Assembly (NCBI GenBank): GCA_963721725.1
Contig: CAVRLX010000003.1
Location: 496,001-560,000, forward strand
DNA length: 64,000 nucleotides
Reading direction: 5' to 3'
Source of the DNA: RI-153 sp963721725
GTDB lineage: Bacteria; Chloroflexota; Anaerolineae; Caldilineales; Caldilineaceae
The notes beneath the pieces were generated by a model. It was not told the origin of the DNA. It saw nothing but the letters and a program-made list of their open reading frames with translations, and ran no database searches. Made by a program: the position numbers and the translations under genes. Shown here one piece after another: positions 27,886 to 37,187 of this stretch. Each line of letters starts with the position of its first letter. Position 1 is the stretch's first letter.

Positions 27886-28278
27886 TCAGACCAGACTCCC
27901 CGTGTAGTAGCGTCCTTCGTCCAGCACTTGATAGATAGCCTGCAAAAATGCCTCTGGGTTGCCTTTGACCACATAGCCATTGGCGCCGGCTTTGACAATT
28001 AAATTTTCGTAGATTGACCCTTCGTGGCCGGAGACCACCAGCACCCGTAACTCCGGGTGTTGGGTGTGCAATTGCCGCACCAGTTCAATTCCATCTTGTT
28101 CACCATCCAATGAAATATCCACAATCACAATATCGGGTTCACTGAGGGGAATTTTCCGAATGGCCTCTGCCACAGAGATTGCTTCGCCACAGATGCTCAA
28201 GGTAGGCTCGCGTTCAATAAACGCTGTATACTGTTGCCGCATAATAGGATGATCTTCGACAATAAAGATTTTGCGCAT
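27886..28278 (-). CDS. Single-domain response regulator
   Basis: 130 residues, receiver domain only. Acidic pocket VEDHP, acceptor Asp in IVIVDISLDGEQDG, Thr/Ser position in VVSGHEGS and the conserved Lys in YVVKGNPEAF. It resembles NarL-type receivers (VEDHPIMRQ) but has no C-terminal DNA-binding HTH. It is closely related to the receiver at 57684, which is paired with a NarL-type kinase; this one has no kinase beside it. The start at 28278 is chosen because AGGAG lies 5 nt upstream. It may pass phosphate by protein contact rather than act on DNA. Confidence 0.88.
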   Translation of the reverse strand: MRKIFIVEDHPIMRQQYTAFIEREPTLSICGEAISVAEAIRKIPLSEPDIVIVDISLDGEQDGIELVRQLHTQHPELRVLVVSGHEGSIYENLIVKAGANGYVVKGNPEAFLQAIYQVLDEGRYYTGSLV

Positions 28279-28556
28279 GGTGGCTCCTGTGTCCACAACT
28301 CCCAAGTTTTATCCAAACGAATAACAAAGGATAGAAAATGCCCATCAGTTTGGCGGAAGGTGCAAAGCCGTACATCCAAAGATCTGGATGACGGAATCTT
28401 CCTCAAATTAAGGGCAATCTACAATTAACCAATAATGTGATGAGACATTAATTCAGCGTGGTGCCGTGAACAAAGGGAGCGGAGTGCAGTATTGCGGAAG
28501 AGAGCACGTTGTTCACCAGGCAGAAAGATACTATAGATTATAGAAATGGACAAGTG
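28279..28556. other. Intergenic region, nothing recognised
   Basis: 278 bp between the 5-prime end of the leftward receiver gene and the 3-prime end of leftward rimI. AT-richer than the genes. I see no conserved RNA, repeat or consensus promoter, though the receiver promoter must lie here. Confidence 0.4.
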
Positions 28557-29110
28557 TCAGGGAGGAAATCCCCCGGCTATTTTTTGTTCGAGCACGGCTA
28601 GATCGGCGGCCATGGGCAACCACACCACCGGGTCGGCCAGATCGGCCATTTGCAGCACCAGCGCATCCTCGCCGTCGGGATAATAGCGTTTGCGCTGGCC
28701 GATCTGTTGAAAGCCCACCCGTTCATAGAGCAGACGCGCCGCCTGATTGCCAGTGCGCACCTCCAATGTCGCCAGCAAGCCCCCCTGCTGGCGCGCTTCG
28801 TCGAGCAGACGCAGCAACAGCCATTTGCCCAGCCCCACGCCACGCCAAGCTGGTTGCACGGCCAGCGTCACAATATGCACCTCGTCGCCCATCAGCCAAT
28901 AGCCGCCTTGGCCCAGAAGCGTGGGCCAAGTGGCGACAGGCTGCGTCGGGACAATTACATGATAGTGGCTAAAGCGATTGCTGCGCAGTTCCCGTTCATA
29001 GAGCGAGCGGACCACGCTTCGGGGAAACTTTTCTCTTCCAGCGCCACCACGTCGTCAATATCGCTGACGATCATGGGGCGCAGCATCACAGGCACAGGGC
29101 TGGCGACCAT
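28557..29110 (-). CDS. rimI: Ribosomal protein S18-alanine N-acetyltransferase RimI-like, one frameshift
   Basis: A GNAT acetyltransferase. The N-terminus LRPMIVSDIDDVVALEEKSFP begins at ATG 29110 in one frame and continues LYERELRSNRFSHYHV in the next; a lost base at about 29001-29010 explains the break. The acetyl-CoA loop is QPAWRGVGLGKWLL (Q/RxxGxG/A) and the RimI-typical EVRTGNQAARLLYERVGF follows. Repaired length is about 184 residues, slightly longer than usual because of a C-terminal extension. The ATG overlaps the tsaB stop codon (TAATG). The tsaB-rimI pairing is a classical bacterial arrangement, which supports the symbol over a generic GNAT. Confidence 0.82.
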
Positions 29111-29802
29111 TAGACAAGCTCTTGCAGATAGAGAGGTTGCAGGGTGTCTACGGTTTCAACATACCCGGCATCCAGATAAAGCGCAGCCAGCCGAGCCACC
29201 TGTCCAGCCCGGCGCAGCCCACTAACGCTATCCACCAGATAGAGATTGGATTTGCGGCGGGCAAACTGCGAAACGGCCTGGGTAATCTCGCCCACCAGCC
29301 AGATGGGATGATCGTGCGCCACCAGTTCTGCCTCCAGACGGTCGGCCTTGCCCACGCCATAGTCGGCCAAAGCGGGACGCTGCAAGAGATCGCCAGGCTG
29401 GAAGATCGCCCAATTATAGCGCCCACGCCCCGCCTGAATGAAAGCCCAGATCTCCAGATCCGGAAGATGTTGGCCCACTTCAAGCCAGGGGGCAGCCGTC
29501 GCGCTCAAGGTGGGAATTCCCACCAGCCGCGGCAACCGGGGCAACCCCAACGCGATGCCTTTGACAAGACTGATGCCGATACGCACGCCTGTAAAGCTGC
29601 CGGGACCGGTGGTGACGGCAATGGTTTGCAAATCGGTGCGGGCCATGCCCACCCGCTCCATCATGGCCTGAAGTGCAGGGACCAACGCTTCGGTCTGCCG
29701 ACGTCGGGCCTGCCAGGTCTCTTCGGCCACGAGAAGTTGTGCAACAGGATCGTAGAGAGCAATGGACGCGGTATCGGTGGCAGTATCAATGGCTAAAATC
29801 AT
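29110..29802 (-). CDS. tsaB: tRNA threonylcarbamoyladenosine biosynthesis protein TsaB
   Basis: 230 residues. MILAIDTATDTASIAL is the ASKHA-fold start and GPGSFTGVRIG is the family signature. TsaB is the dimerisation platform for TsaD in making t6A at position 37 of ANN-decoding tRNAs. It overlaps rimI by one base; tsaD and tsaE are not in the window. No clear ribosome binding site precedes the ATG. Confidence 0.92.
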   Translation of the reverse strand: MILAIDTATDTASIALYDPVAQLLVAEETWQARRRQTEALVPALQAMMERVGMARTDLQTIAVTTGPGSFTGVRIGISLVKGIALGLPRLPRLVGIPTLSATAAPWLEVGQHLPDLEIWAFIQAGRGRYNWAIFQPGDLLQRPALADYGVGKADRLEAELVAHDHPIWLVGEITQAVSQFARRKSNLYLVDSVSGLRRAGQVARLAALYLDAGYVETVDTLQPLYLQELV

Positions 29803-29820
29803 GGGAATGCGTTCTCATGT

Positions 29821-29854
29821 AAAAACCGGAGTTCTTCAGAGAACTCCGGTTTTC
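29821..29854. terminator. Hairpin terminator between aldolase and tsaB
   Basis: 12-bp perfect stem AACCGGAGTTCT (29824-29835) with 29840-29851, flanked by A run on the left and T run on the right, 11 bp behind the leftward class II aldolase gene and just upstream of tsaB; symmetric enough to work in both directions. Confidence 0.8.
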
Positions 29855-29864
29855 GATACAGACG

Positions 29865-31277
29865 CTAATCGGCCAGCCCCTGGTCTTCGCCAGTGCCCCG
29901 ATCAAAGGTGGGCATGGGCTTGTGATATTCCACTGGCTTCACAAACGTATCTACCACCTCACGCGATCCGGCGGCATTAAGTTTGTTGTAGAAAAAGGCG
30001 AAGAGATCTTCCAGACCGCTAAAGACCTCTGTTTTGTGTGCTTCGGACATGCCCCATAGCTCAGGCTTGAATGGCCCCAACACCTTCTTGCGTGTCTTCA
30101 AATAGAAGACAATATCCGTATCTTTGGCCTTGCGCTCGTCGGCGTGGAAATCGTCCATGTGGCGGGACATGTTTTGGCGGATCTCGTCGGGGAAACTGCC
30201 ATGATCGAGGAAGGCATTCATAAATCCAGTCGCTAGGTGAATCTCCAACGTTTGCATTGCCGGGAATTTATCAAACATCTCCGCCGGCAGTGTGCTGGCC
30301 CCATGTTGCACAGCCCCACCGGCACCCAGTTCACGCGCACGCTGGCCCAAGGCGCGCAGCGTTTCAAAATCCACGGCCACTTCGCCCTGGCTGCCGTCGG
30401 GCAGCAGAATGCCACCATGACTGGTTCCCGTTTGCACACTGACTTTGCTCAACCCGGCGTAATCGCCCAACTCGGCCAACGCCTGCTGATAGCCTTCCAT
30501 GTAGGCGTCCAACTCTTCCACGGTGGAATTCTTTTCACCCACCTCGCCAATTTCGCCCCCCAGGCTAATGGTCACCCCCTCTGGCTGCATATCCCGAATA
30601 TATTTCGTCAACTCGGCAGAGCGCTGATAGTTGTGCAACTGTTGCTCTTGGAGCGATTCTGGCTCCAGCGTCACCAGCGTGCTGGTATCAATGTCAATAT
30701 TCCAAAAACCGGCGGGAATGGCCTTGGCAATCAGATCCTTGACCTCTTGAATAGCCTCTTCGGGGTTCTTGGCATACTTTTTGGCGTTGACCTGAAAATG
30801 ATCGCCCTGGATAAAAATCGGGTGGGAATATCCCTCTTTAATGGCGGCGGCAATCAACACGGCCGAAAACTCGCCTGGTTCCTGAAAGGTGTAGGTCATT
30901 TCGCTGCGGGCAATCTCGAAAATGAACGCTCCCGCTTTGGCTTTTTGGGCGGCACGGATGGCAGCCCGCCCAGCGTCATAGGTGGCAAACCGCATGTTCA
31001 TAGCGGGCACAGTGCGGTTGCTCCAGCCATCGCTGGCCCGCGCAATGTAATAGTCGTGAATGCTGGCTGGCCACGCGCCCAACGCTTGGCCCAATTCCCA
31101 AATTAGCCAGCGGCTGTAGGCTTTGACAGCGCGAGAGCCGAAAACAGCATCGCGAGCCAGGGTATCGATCAACGTCTGGCGCACCTTTTCGGCATCCAGC
31201 ACTTCGACCTTGCCATTATGGATCCCTACAATGCCACGGGCCTGTTGTTGAATTTCATAAATAGATTCATGAATCAT
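29865..31277 (-). CDS. Class II aldolase, fructose-bisphosphate aldolase-like, long form
   Basis: 470 residues from the ATG at 31277, preceded by AAGGAGG at 8 nt; the frame upstream of this has no family similarity. It has the zinc-dependent aldolase barrel: IFIQGDHFQV with a zinc His, IDIDTSTL, GGEIGEVGEKNS, VQTGTSHGG and GGAVQHGASTLP. It is over 100 residues longer than ordinary FbaA, with an N-terminal helical region and extra C-terminal residues. Long class II aldolases of this sort may act on fructose 1,6-bisphosphate or on other ketose bisphosphates such as tagatose. It ends beside a terminator. Confidence 0.8.
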   Translation of the reverse strand: MIHESIYEIQQQARGIVGIHNGKVEVLDAEKVRQTLIDTLARDAVFGSRAVKAYSRWLIWELGQALGAWPASIHDYYIARASDGWSNRTVPAMNMRFATYDAGRAAIRAAQKAKAGAFIFEIARSEMTYTFQEPGEFSAVLIAAAIKEGYSHPIFIQGDHFQVNAKKYAKNPEEAIQEVKDLIAKAIPAGFWNIDIDTSTLVTLEPESLQEQQLHNYQRSAELTKYIRDMQPEGVTISLGGEIGEVGEKNSTVEELDAYMEGYQQALAELGDYAGLSKVSVQTGTSHGGILLPDGSQGEVAVDFETLRALGQRARELGAGGAVQHGASTLPAEMFDKFPAMQTLEIHLATGFMNAFLDHGSFPDEIRQNMSRHMDDFHADERKAKDTDIVFYLKTRKKVLGPFKPELWGMSEAHKTEVFSGLEDLFAFFYNKLNAAGSREVVDTFVKPVEYHKPMPTFDRGTGEDQGLAD

Positions 31278-31714
31278 GCAGCAATCCTCCTTGGGTCTGT
31301 GTCGGTGGCTGTGTTCCTGTGTTCCAACGAGCGCGACAGGATGGACGGTATAAAAATTGTGTAACGAGGCTCCTGAGGATGTAGCCTCCGTTTTGTGCAA
31401 AGCTGCACAGATAGACGCATTATACCAACAAGCCACGCCGAAGGGCAACGAACAAAAAGTTATTATCGAAAAGAGCACAAATAGCCATGCAGTACCATGC
31501 ACGATTCGCCCCACCCCGACGATAAAAAAAGTGTAGCGAGAAAACAAAAACAAAGAGATAAAAGGAAGGGCATACGACACTCCATCAGACCAAAAGACAA
31601 CCCATGCAGGCCCGTGACGCCCGGTTAGAAAGAGTCGATGCTAGCCGTTCAAAAGAAGACTCACAAACCCAACTACCCTAAAGAACACAATTATCTCAAA
31701 AGGAACAAACCATC
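31278..31714. other. Divergent intergenic region between aldolase and flagellin genes
   Basis: 437 bp that must hold promoters in both directions. A short hairpin with arms GAGGCT and AGCCTC lies at about 31367-31390. I find no convincing sigma-28 flagellar promoter or other consensus box. Confidence 0.4.
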
Positions 31715-33021
31715 ATGGCTATTGCCGATTTTTCACGTATCAACAGCAACATTGGTGCTCTGAACGCCCTTAACAGCTTGAACAATGTCAACAAGCAATT
31801 GGGCATGAATCAAACCCGTCTCGCCACTGGCAAGCGCATCAACAGTGCCTCTGACGATCCCGCTGGCATGACGATTGCCACTACCTTCCGCCAACGCAAT
31901 GGCAACCTGAAAGTCGCTCTGGACAACATCGGCGATGCCAAGAACCTGATGAGCGTTGCTGAAGCCGGTTTGAACAAAGTGCAGGACATTCTGTTGGAAA
32001 TGCGCAACAAATCCGAGGCTGCGGCCAGCGATACGCTGGGGGGCAGTGAACGGGACGCCATTCAGAACCAATTGACTGAGTACACCAAAGAAATTAACGA
32101 CATCGTCAGCCAGACCACCTGGAACGGCAAGAAATTGCTCAACGGCCTGGGTGACTTTAGCGGCACGATTAATCTTCAGACCGGTGCCGAAGCAGGCGAG
32201 ACGACGACGTTGAGCGCACAGATTTTGGGTCTGTCAACATTGCCACCGACCTGGTGGGGCTCTGAGTTCTTTGGCTGATATTACCATCTACGTCAGCAAC
32301 TGGCACAGTCACCAAGTGGTGCACCCTGGCACTGCTCAAGCTGTCTGCAGCTTCCCAACGGTTGCATACCGCCAATATGAATAACGCCTCACAGCAACTT
32401 GAAACGTGGTACATATACAGTCAAAATCACATATGGTGGCGCTACAGGCAGGTACTCTTCAACAGTTCGCCTACTAGATCGCTGGCGGCAATGCTCTGCA
32501 GTTTGATTCTAATGGTGATGGCCATTAGATGACCGGTGCGCTGATACAGTGAGTGCTGCTATGGATCTTTCGGTAGTGGTACACAATCATTTAGCTTTGG
32601 TAACGGCCTTAACGTTCAGTTACCCTAGACGATCGCCGACTATCTGTACCCAGTAGCCAATGGTACAGGTGGAACCTATGGCCATCTCGGTCAGCTACTC
32701 GAACAGGCTGGCACCTACACGGCGATGTGACCACGGCCTCTGGTGCCAGCCAATCCATGGCCAGCCTGGACACGGCCATTGACACGGTCTCCGAACGCTT
32801 GCAGACGCTGGGTGCTATGGGCAGCCGCCTCTCCTTCAAGGAAGAAGACCTGACCGAAGCGCAGGTGAACACCGAAGCGGCCTATAACCGCATTGCCAAC
32901 GCCGACATGGCCATGAGCCAGCTGGAAGCGACGAAGTACCAGATTCTTGCAGCAGACGGCCACCTCGATGCTGGCCCAGGCCAACCAGGCCCCGCAAGCG
33001 CTGATGTCGCTCTTCCGGTAA
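31715..33021 (+). CDS. fliC: Flagellin, interrupted and degenerate in its central part
   Basis: The N-terminal D0/D1 region is intact to about residue 180 (INSNIGALNALNSLNNVNKQL, RLATGKRINSASDDPAGM). The C-terminal D1/D0 region is intact from about 32727 (DTVSERLQTLGAMGSRL, NADMAMSQLEATKYQIL) and, after removing a surplus T near 32947, ends QQTATSMLAQANQAPQAL-MSLFR with a stop at 33019-33021. Between 32260 and 32720 no frame stays open; short flagellin-like pieces appear in several frames, so several indels are present in the variable D2/D3 region. Flagellin polymerises into the filament. No other flagellar gene is in the window. Either the gene is decaying or this stretch is badly sequenced. 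Confidence 0.75.
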
Positions 33022-33046
33022 ACGAACAGAAAGTTTCATAGCTTTT

Positions 33047-33081
33047 CAAGAGGGTGGGGGATATCCCCCACCCTCTTTTTT
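33047..33081 (+). terminator. Intrinsic terminator after flagellin
   Basis: Perfect stem AAGAGGGTGGGGG with CCCCCACCCTCTT around a short ATAT loop, followed by a T run, 26 bp behind the flagellin stop. Confidence 0.9.
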
Positions 33082-33084
33082 GTT

Positions 33085-33538
33085 TACCCCATCAATTAGG
33101 AGCGCTACGGGGTTGCACCCCAGGGTTCCGCCAGCCGAAATCCTGCAAGACATTGACCATCCTTTGATGCACTTAAGCCGGTCGTTTGTACAAAGTGCCC
33201 AATGAAATGATGCGAATTGACGTTGTAAGCGCTGAGGGTAATTCTGTTTGCACTCAGGTAAGATAGACTTAATTTCCAAGCGTTGCGACCCACCAAAATA
33301 GATAAAAGATATATCTTACCGTTTTCTGTCCCCATGCTATACTCCAATCAATTATGCGTTCAATTTGTCATTTGTAATCAAAATACACGAGCAAATAATT
33401 AAATTTGAATGAAGTGATTTACATTTAGCTTACACCTCCGATAAGCGTTTCTAGAATAGTTGGTCACACTGGTAAACTATCACCCGTTCACCTCAGTTTT
33501 AGGCAAATGTGCCGTCGGTGGGATCAAAAGGAGAGACA
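33085..33538. other. AT-rich intergenic region before the CBM48-type gene
   Basis: About 450 bp, AT-richer than the genes around it. One 9-bp inverted repeat, GGTAAGATA (33257-33265) with 33312-33320, has a wide loop. No gene, RNA or clear promoter is recognised. Confidence 0.4.
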
Positions 33539-33985
33539 ATGATTCACAAGATGCCTTCCCCCAGACCCGGTCATGTCCGTGTTGTGTTTGAACTGCCAGC
33601 ATGCATCTGGGCAGATAGAATTTTTTTGGTCGGCGAGTTTAACGAGTGGTCTTTGCAATCTGTACCTTTTGTGCAGGGGAGAGATGGGATCTGGCGAGCA
33701 GCCGTGGATCTGGTGGCAGGGCGCAGCTATCAGTTCCGATATCTTGTGGATGGTGCATGGCAGACGGATTATCATGCCGATGGTTGGCTCGACAATGAAT
33801 TTGGCTCGCAAAACAGCATTGTCAATGCCACGCTGGCAAACGAGGTTCTTTATGAACAAGCAGGGATGCTACGCGAAGAATCCCGTTACAACGGACGTCA
33901 GCCGACTCGGACGGGGATCAGCCCGGTCATCCAACGCGGGAAAGTGCCCACCTATCGGAAGCCTATGACTAAGGTGGCTGGGTAA
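33539..33985 (+). CDS. Small CBM48/AMPK-type glycogen-binding domain protein
   Basis: 148 residues. Residues 10-95 form an early-set beta domain with VFLVGEFNEWS-like sequence (IFLVGEFNEWSLQ), GIWRAAVDLVAGRSYQFRYLVDG and WQTDYHADG, the pattern of CBM48 and AMPK-beta glycogen-binding modules found on branching enzymes and in free-standing form. The rest is a basic, probably disordered tail. No catalytic domain is present. It may sense or tether glycogen or act as a partner subunit. The start at 33539 follows AGGAGAG; the longer frame from 33509 has no support. Confidence 0.8.
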   Translation: MIHKMPSPRPGHVRVVFELPACIWADRIFLVGEFNEWSLQSVPFVQGRDGIWRAAVDLVAGRSYQFRYLVDGAWQTDYHADGWLDNEFGSQNSIVNATLANEVLYEQAGMLREESRYNGRQPTRTGISPVIQRGKVPTYRKPMTKVAG

Positions 33986-34005
33986 ACAGCCCCATTTGCC
34001 AGAAT

Positions 34006-34040
34006 GAAAAGCGCCCTGTCGTTGACAGGGCGCTTTTTAG
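34006..34040. terminator. Bidirectional terminator
   Basis: Perfect 14-bp stem AAAAGCGCCCTGTC with GACAGGGCGCTTTT around GTT, with A and T runs on the two sides, between the rightward CBM48-type gene and the leftward radical SAM gene. Confidence 0.9.
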
Positions 34041-34041
34041 A

Positions 34042-34848
34042 TCAAGTGATCAAGGTTAATTGATGCCGTTGAGCCAATGTGTGAGCCGCCTCGATCTCCG
34101 CTGCCGAGAGTGCCCCAGCCAGAAGACCACGCGCCTGGGGCGGGGCCAGATATTGGGAGAGCAGGCTGACTTCAATCCCAGGATGAGCGGCCAGCCACGC
34201 CAACACGGGACGGGTACAACAATTCAAATGGCCCGGCATTAATAGATGGCGCACTATCAGCCGTTCCCCGTTTTGCCACAATCGCCCAATATTTTCTGTG
34301 ACGCAGGACCGATCGTCGGGCATTCCGCCAATCTCCTCTCCACACGGCCCCGGGCCAAACTTTAGATCAGGCAGATAAATATTGATAGCTCCGGCCAGCA
34401 GATCCAATGCGGCGGCGGTCACATAGAGGTTGCTGTTGAAGACGGCGGGAATATGGCGCTGGGTGCCGAGCGCCGCCAGGGTTTCTAGAATGAACGGAAT
34501 ATGGGGGGCTGGATCTCCGCCAATGAAACAGAGTGAACGCGCGCCGGCGGTCTGCCGTTGCAGGATACGATGGGCTAGTTGGGCGGGGGAAACTGAGACG
34601 CCATAGGTGGGACGAAAGGCAAACTTGGCAGCAGTGCAAAAGGTACAGGTGGCCGTGCAGCCGCTGAAAAAGATAGCGTGGGCCGGGTTCAGTGCGCTTT
34701 CTTCGCCCATGTGCAACATTTCGCTGGCAATGTAACTCTGCGCGCCCACCCGGCAGATCCCGGCGGCGCTAGCACGCGCCGTGCCGCAATGGTGTGGGCA
34801 GAGATGGCAATCTTGCAAATGCTGGCGCGCTCCATCAAGATCGGCCAT
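34042..34848 (-). CDS. Radical SAM protein, PflA-like
   Basis: 268 residues. The radical SAM cluster motif CxxxCxxC is CTATCTFC in FFSGCTATCTFC, near residue 63. Upstream lies a second Cys set, CHLCPHHCG...GICRVG, as in PflA-related activases that begin with a ferredoxin-like or rubredoxin-like Cys motif. IGGDPAPHIPF is the family's GGEP-type SAM-binding variant. It generates a 5-prime-deoxyadenosyl radical; whether it activates a glycyl-radical enzyme or modifies another target is unknown. Its ATG is 2 nt behind the stop of the cysteine-rich gene and has no own ribosome binding site, so translation is coupled. No glycyl radical enzyme lies nearby. Confidence 0.83.
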   Translation of the reverse strand: MADLDGARQHLQDCHLCPHHCGTARASAAGICRVGAQSYIASEMLHMGEESALNPAHAIFFSGCTATCTFCTAAKFAFRPTYGVSVSPAQLAHRILQRQTAGARSLCFIGGDPAPHIPFILETLAALGTQRHIPAVFNSNLYVTAAALDLLAGAINIYLPDLKFGPGPCGEEIGGMPDDRSCVTENIGRLWQNGERLIVRHLLMPGHLNCCTRPVLAWLAAHPGIEVSLLSQYLAPPQARGLLAGALSAAEIEAAHTLAQRHQLTLIT

Positions 34849-34850
34849 GG

Positions 34851-36929
34851 TTAGACAGATTCCGAGAGTTTGGCAAGCGCTTTGCCACGGCGAATGTGCA
34901 AGACTTTTTCGGCCTCGGCCACCACCAACACCAAACGCGCACCAGTGTCCACCCCCAGGTAGAGCGTGTAGCGTCGATTGGAGATCATGCGCCGATCGTG
35001 CCGATTCCAGATGTTGACAATACGGGGATCAGCAAAAATGGGTTCATCCACAATGGCAACTTCTTGGCCGTGGGTCACCAACTCCACACAGGTGGCACAA
35101 ATCTCCCGCCCACCCATACAAGCTGCACAGTAGGATTGTAGACAGGTTGGGCAGGCAGTGCTGTGTTCGCGGCAATGTTGTGTGCTGCAAATGGCGCAGA
35201 CTGTGGCGCAATCGATGCAGAGCGTTTCCCCACCCACAGCACAGCGTAACGTATCACGTGTGCAAAGGGGGTTGTTGCAATCAGCACAGGATGTAATATC
35301 ATCAACGCACAGCAGATCGCCACAGGTCTGGCAGGCAATGGCGCAATGGCCGCAAAGGCGAGTGCCACAACTGGTACACCCCGGTGACAAAATCAGCGCC
35401 GTAGGCATGGCACAATGCGGGCAGGGCTGGAGACAATCGGCACAGTAGGGTTGCCCATTCAGTGGATCTATAACGGCGAGACCCGGCCCAAGCGGACGCT
35501 GACACCCCTGGCAGTGGACAATGCAGAGTTGGCAAAAGCGCTGTCCACTCACCGAACAGGTCTCTGTGTTGTGGGTGTAGCTATGGCAGCCAGGACAGCG
35601 CACAGCACAGGCGGCGCAGAGCAGCGCGCCGTCCACGCTATCCACGCGCAGATGGCTACGGCACTGACGTTCGCCACAATCGGCACAGGCTTCCTGGCAG
35701 GTGTGACAGGTATCGTCGCCACAGACCGGGCAACGGCTGACGTGGTCGGCACAGGCGCGCTCACCACATGACCAGCAGAGAACGCTGCATGTCTCGCAAT
35801 TGGCTTGCCCACAGGTGGGGCAGGCGTGGACGCCGCAACTTTGGCAAAGGGCATCTTTGCAACGGGTACACTGCACGCTACAGGTGGCGCAGATCAGGTG
35901 TTCGTTGCGGCAGAGCATCAGCGCGGTAATGGGTTGACGGCAGACGTGACAAGTCGGTCGGCGCAGCGCGCCTGTGTAGCGGTTGCGGGTGACGTCGATG
36001 GTGGCTTCGCGCTTGCCATCGCTGATGCGGATCTGGGCGTTGGCAACTGGCACGTAGAGCATGGCATAGCTAAAAAGACGCACATCGACGCGCAGCCGGT
36101 GGTTTTCCACCTCTTCGGCAATCTTGCGCTGAAGATCTTCTTCCAACAGACGGCGCTTTTCGCCGTTGGCATCGTGGGCGTCATAGACCTCTTCGATCTG
36201 CTGCTCGTAATAGCCGGTGAGCCGGGCCAGCACTTTGTGCAGCCGAGGCAAAATCTCGGCTTCGTGGCTTACACAGCGCACGTCAGCATGATAGAGCGCA
36301 TGTTTACGCGCACTTTCTGCCAGCCGGGTCAACTGGGTCATAGGCGGCAATTTGGGCGGCAGCGGCTGTCCCTCGTCGTCGGTCTCCACGGGCAAGGGCT
36401 GTGCATCGGCCAGCAGCGCGCCAATGTCTATATCCTCCGTGTCGCCAGTGGCCTGGGCAGTCAAGCGCACACGCTGGCCGTGTTCGTCCACCACCACCGA
36501 GAAAAGCTCCTCGCGCTTGTCATCGGCGCGATAGGTGACGTGCCAGTTGAAGACAAAGATCTGGCGTTTTTGCTCGCTGAGCTGCAAACCAGCAATGGCA
36601 ACGTTGATAGGTTGCACGGCGCGCAGCAGTTCATCTGCCCCGTGGTGGCGGGCGGGCAACTCCTGTACAGTCAAGCTACCCTGGCGATCCAGATAGGCCA
36701 GCATTTGATCAAAAACGCGGCTGCCATAGACCACCAACTCGGCATCGCTGGTGAGATCGGCATTTTGAAAAACGAGGTGAAGCGCAGGTTTGCCAAAATG
36801 ATCGGCCAGCCCTTGGGGGAGTTCCACAGCCGATCCACCAAGTTTACGTCGATCCAAGCGTTTGGATGATGCGCCAAATGTGGTGAAAAAATTAAGCGTG
36901 AGATCACGCAGTGTGAGCGTTTGGGTCAT
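34851..36929 (-). CDS. Large cysteine-rich protein with tandem zinc-knuckle-like repeats, unknown function
   Basis: 692 residues that I cannot assign to a named family. Residues 1-325 are a mixed alpha/beta region, with a long charged helix near 250-280 (EKRRLLEEDLQRKIAEEVEN). Residues 327-614 hold 58 cysteines by my count, about one in five, in a running C-x2-C-x4-C-x2-C/H-x3-C pattern such as CQSCGVHACPTCGQANC. This suggests many stacked zinc ribbons or B-box/RING-like units, or possibly many metal clusters. The last 78 residues have no Cys and end in a beta-rich segment. No signal peptide or membrane helix. The stop is 2 nt from the start of a radical SAM gene; together they form a two-gene unit. 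Confidence 0.8.
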   Translation of the reverse strand: MTQTLTLRDLTLNFFTTFGASSKRLDRRKLGGSAVELPQGLADHFGKPALHLVFQNADLTSDAELVVYGSRVFDQMLAYLDRQGSLTVQELPARHHGADELLRAVQPINVAIAGLQLSEQKRQIFVFNWHVTYRADDKREELFSVVVDEHGQRVRLTAQATGDTEDIDIGALLADAQPLPVETDDEGQPLPPKLPPMTQLTRLAESARKHALYHADVRCVSHEAEILPRLHKVLARLTGYYEQQIEEVYDAHDANGEKRRLLEEDLQRKIAEEVENHRLRVDVRLFSYAMLYVPVANAQIRISDGKREATIDVTRNRYTGALRRPTCHVCRQPITALMLCRNEHLICATCSVQCTRCKDALCQSCGVHACPTCGQANCETCSVLCWSCGERACADHVSRCPVCGDDTCHTCQEACADCGERQCRSHLRVDSVDGALLCAACAVRCPGCHSYTHNTETCSVSGQRFCQLCIVHCQGCQRPLGPGLAVIDPLNGQPYCADCLQPCPHCAMPTALILSPGCTSCGTRLCGHCAIACQTCGDLLCVDDITSCADCNNPLCTRDTLRCAVGGETLCIDCATVCAICSTQHCREHSTACPTCLQSYCAACMGGREICATCVELVTHGQEVAIVDEPIFADPRIVNIWNRHDRRMISNRRYTLYLGVDTGARLVLVVAEAEKVLHIRRGKALAKLSESV

Positions 36930-37008
36930 GGGTTTGGGTCAAAATGAACAGAGAAAGAGGCACAAAGACCCGTCTATTATAGCATAGCGCCGACGGAGAT
37001 GAATTAAA

Positions 37009-37033
37009 CTTTGTAGGGAGGCAAACTACAAAG
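37009..37033. repeat. Short hairpin upstream of the antiporter gene
   Basis: Perfect 8-bp arms CTTTGTAG (37009-37016) and CTACAAAG (37026-37033). It lies in the 258-bp divergent gap between the cysteine-rich gene and the antiporter gene, where otherwise nothing is recognised. Confidence 0.5.
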
Positions 37034-37187
37034 CTGTGGGCGCTGGGGTTGAATAGGACGCGGCGGACTCGACTGGGCCATTTTATCGACATGGATATAT
37101 GATGCACGTCTGTTGATTTCGGTTTGACACTTGATTCAATGTGCCAATCAAACTGGAATCCTTGTTTCATCACAAAGGGAGGGATAT

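Noticed and set aside
31278..31580. N-terminal extension of the class II aldolase
   Set aside because: The extension has no family similarity, and AAGGAGG stands 8 nt before the internal ATG at 31277.
34042..34848. Pyruvate formate-lyase activase pflA
   Set aside because: No glycyl radical enzyme is linked, and the partner gene encodes a cysteine-rich protein, so a specific symbol is not justified.
35805..36869. A 354-codon frame opposite the cysteine-rich gene
   Set aside because: Shadow of a regular coding pattern; the coupled radical SAM gene and the ordered CxxC repeats support the minus strand.
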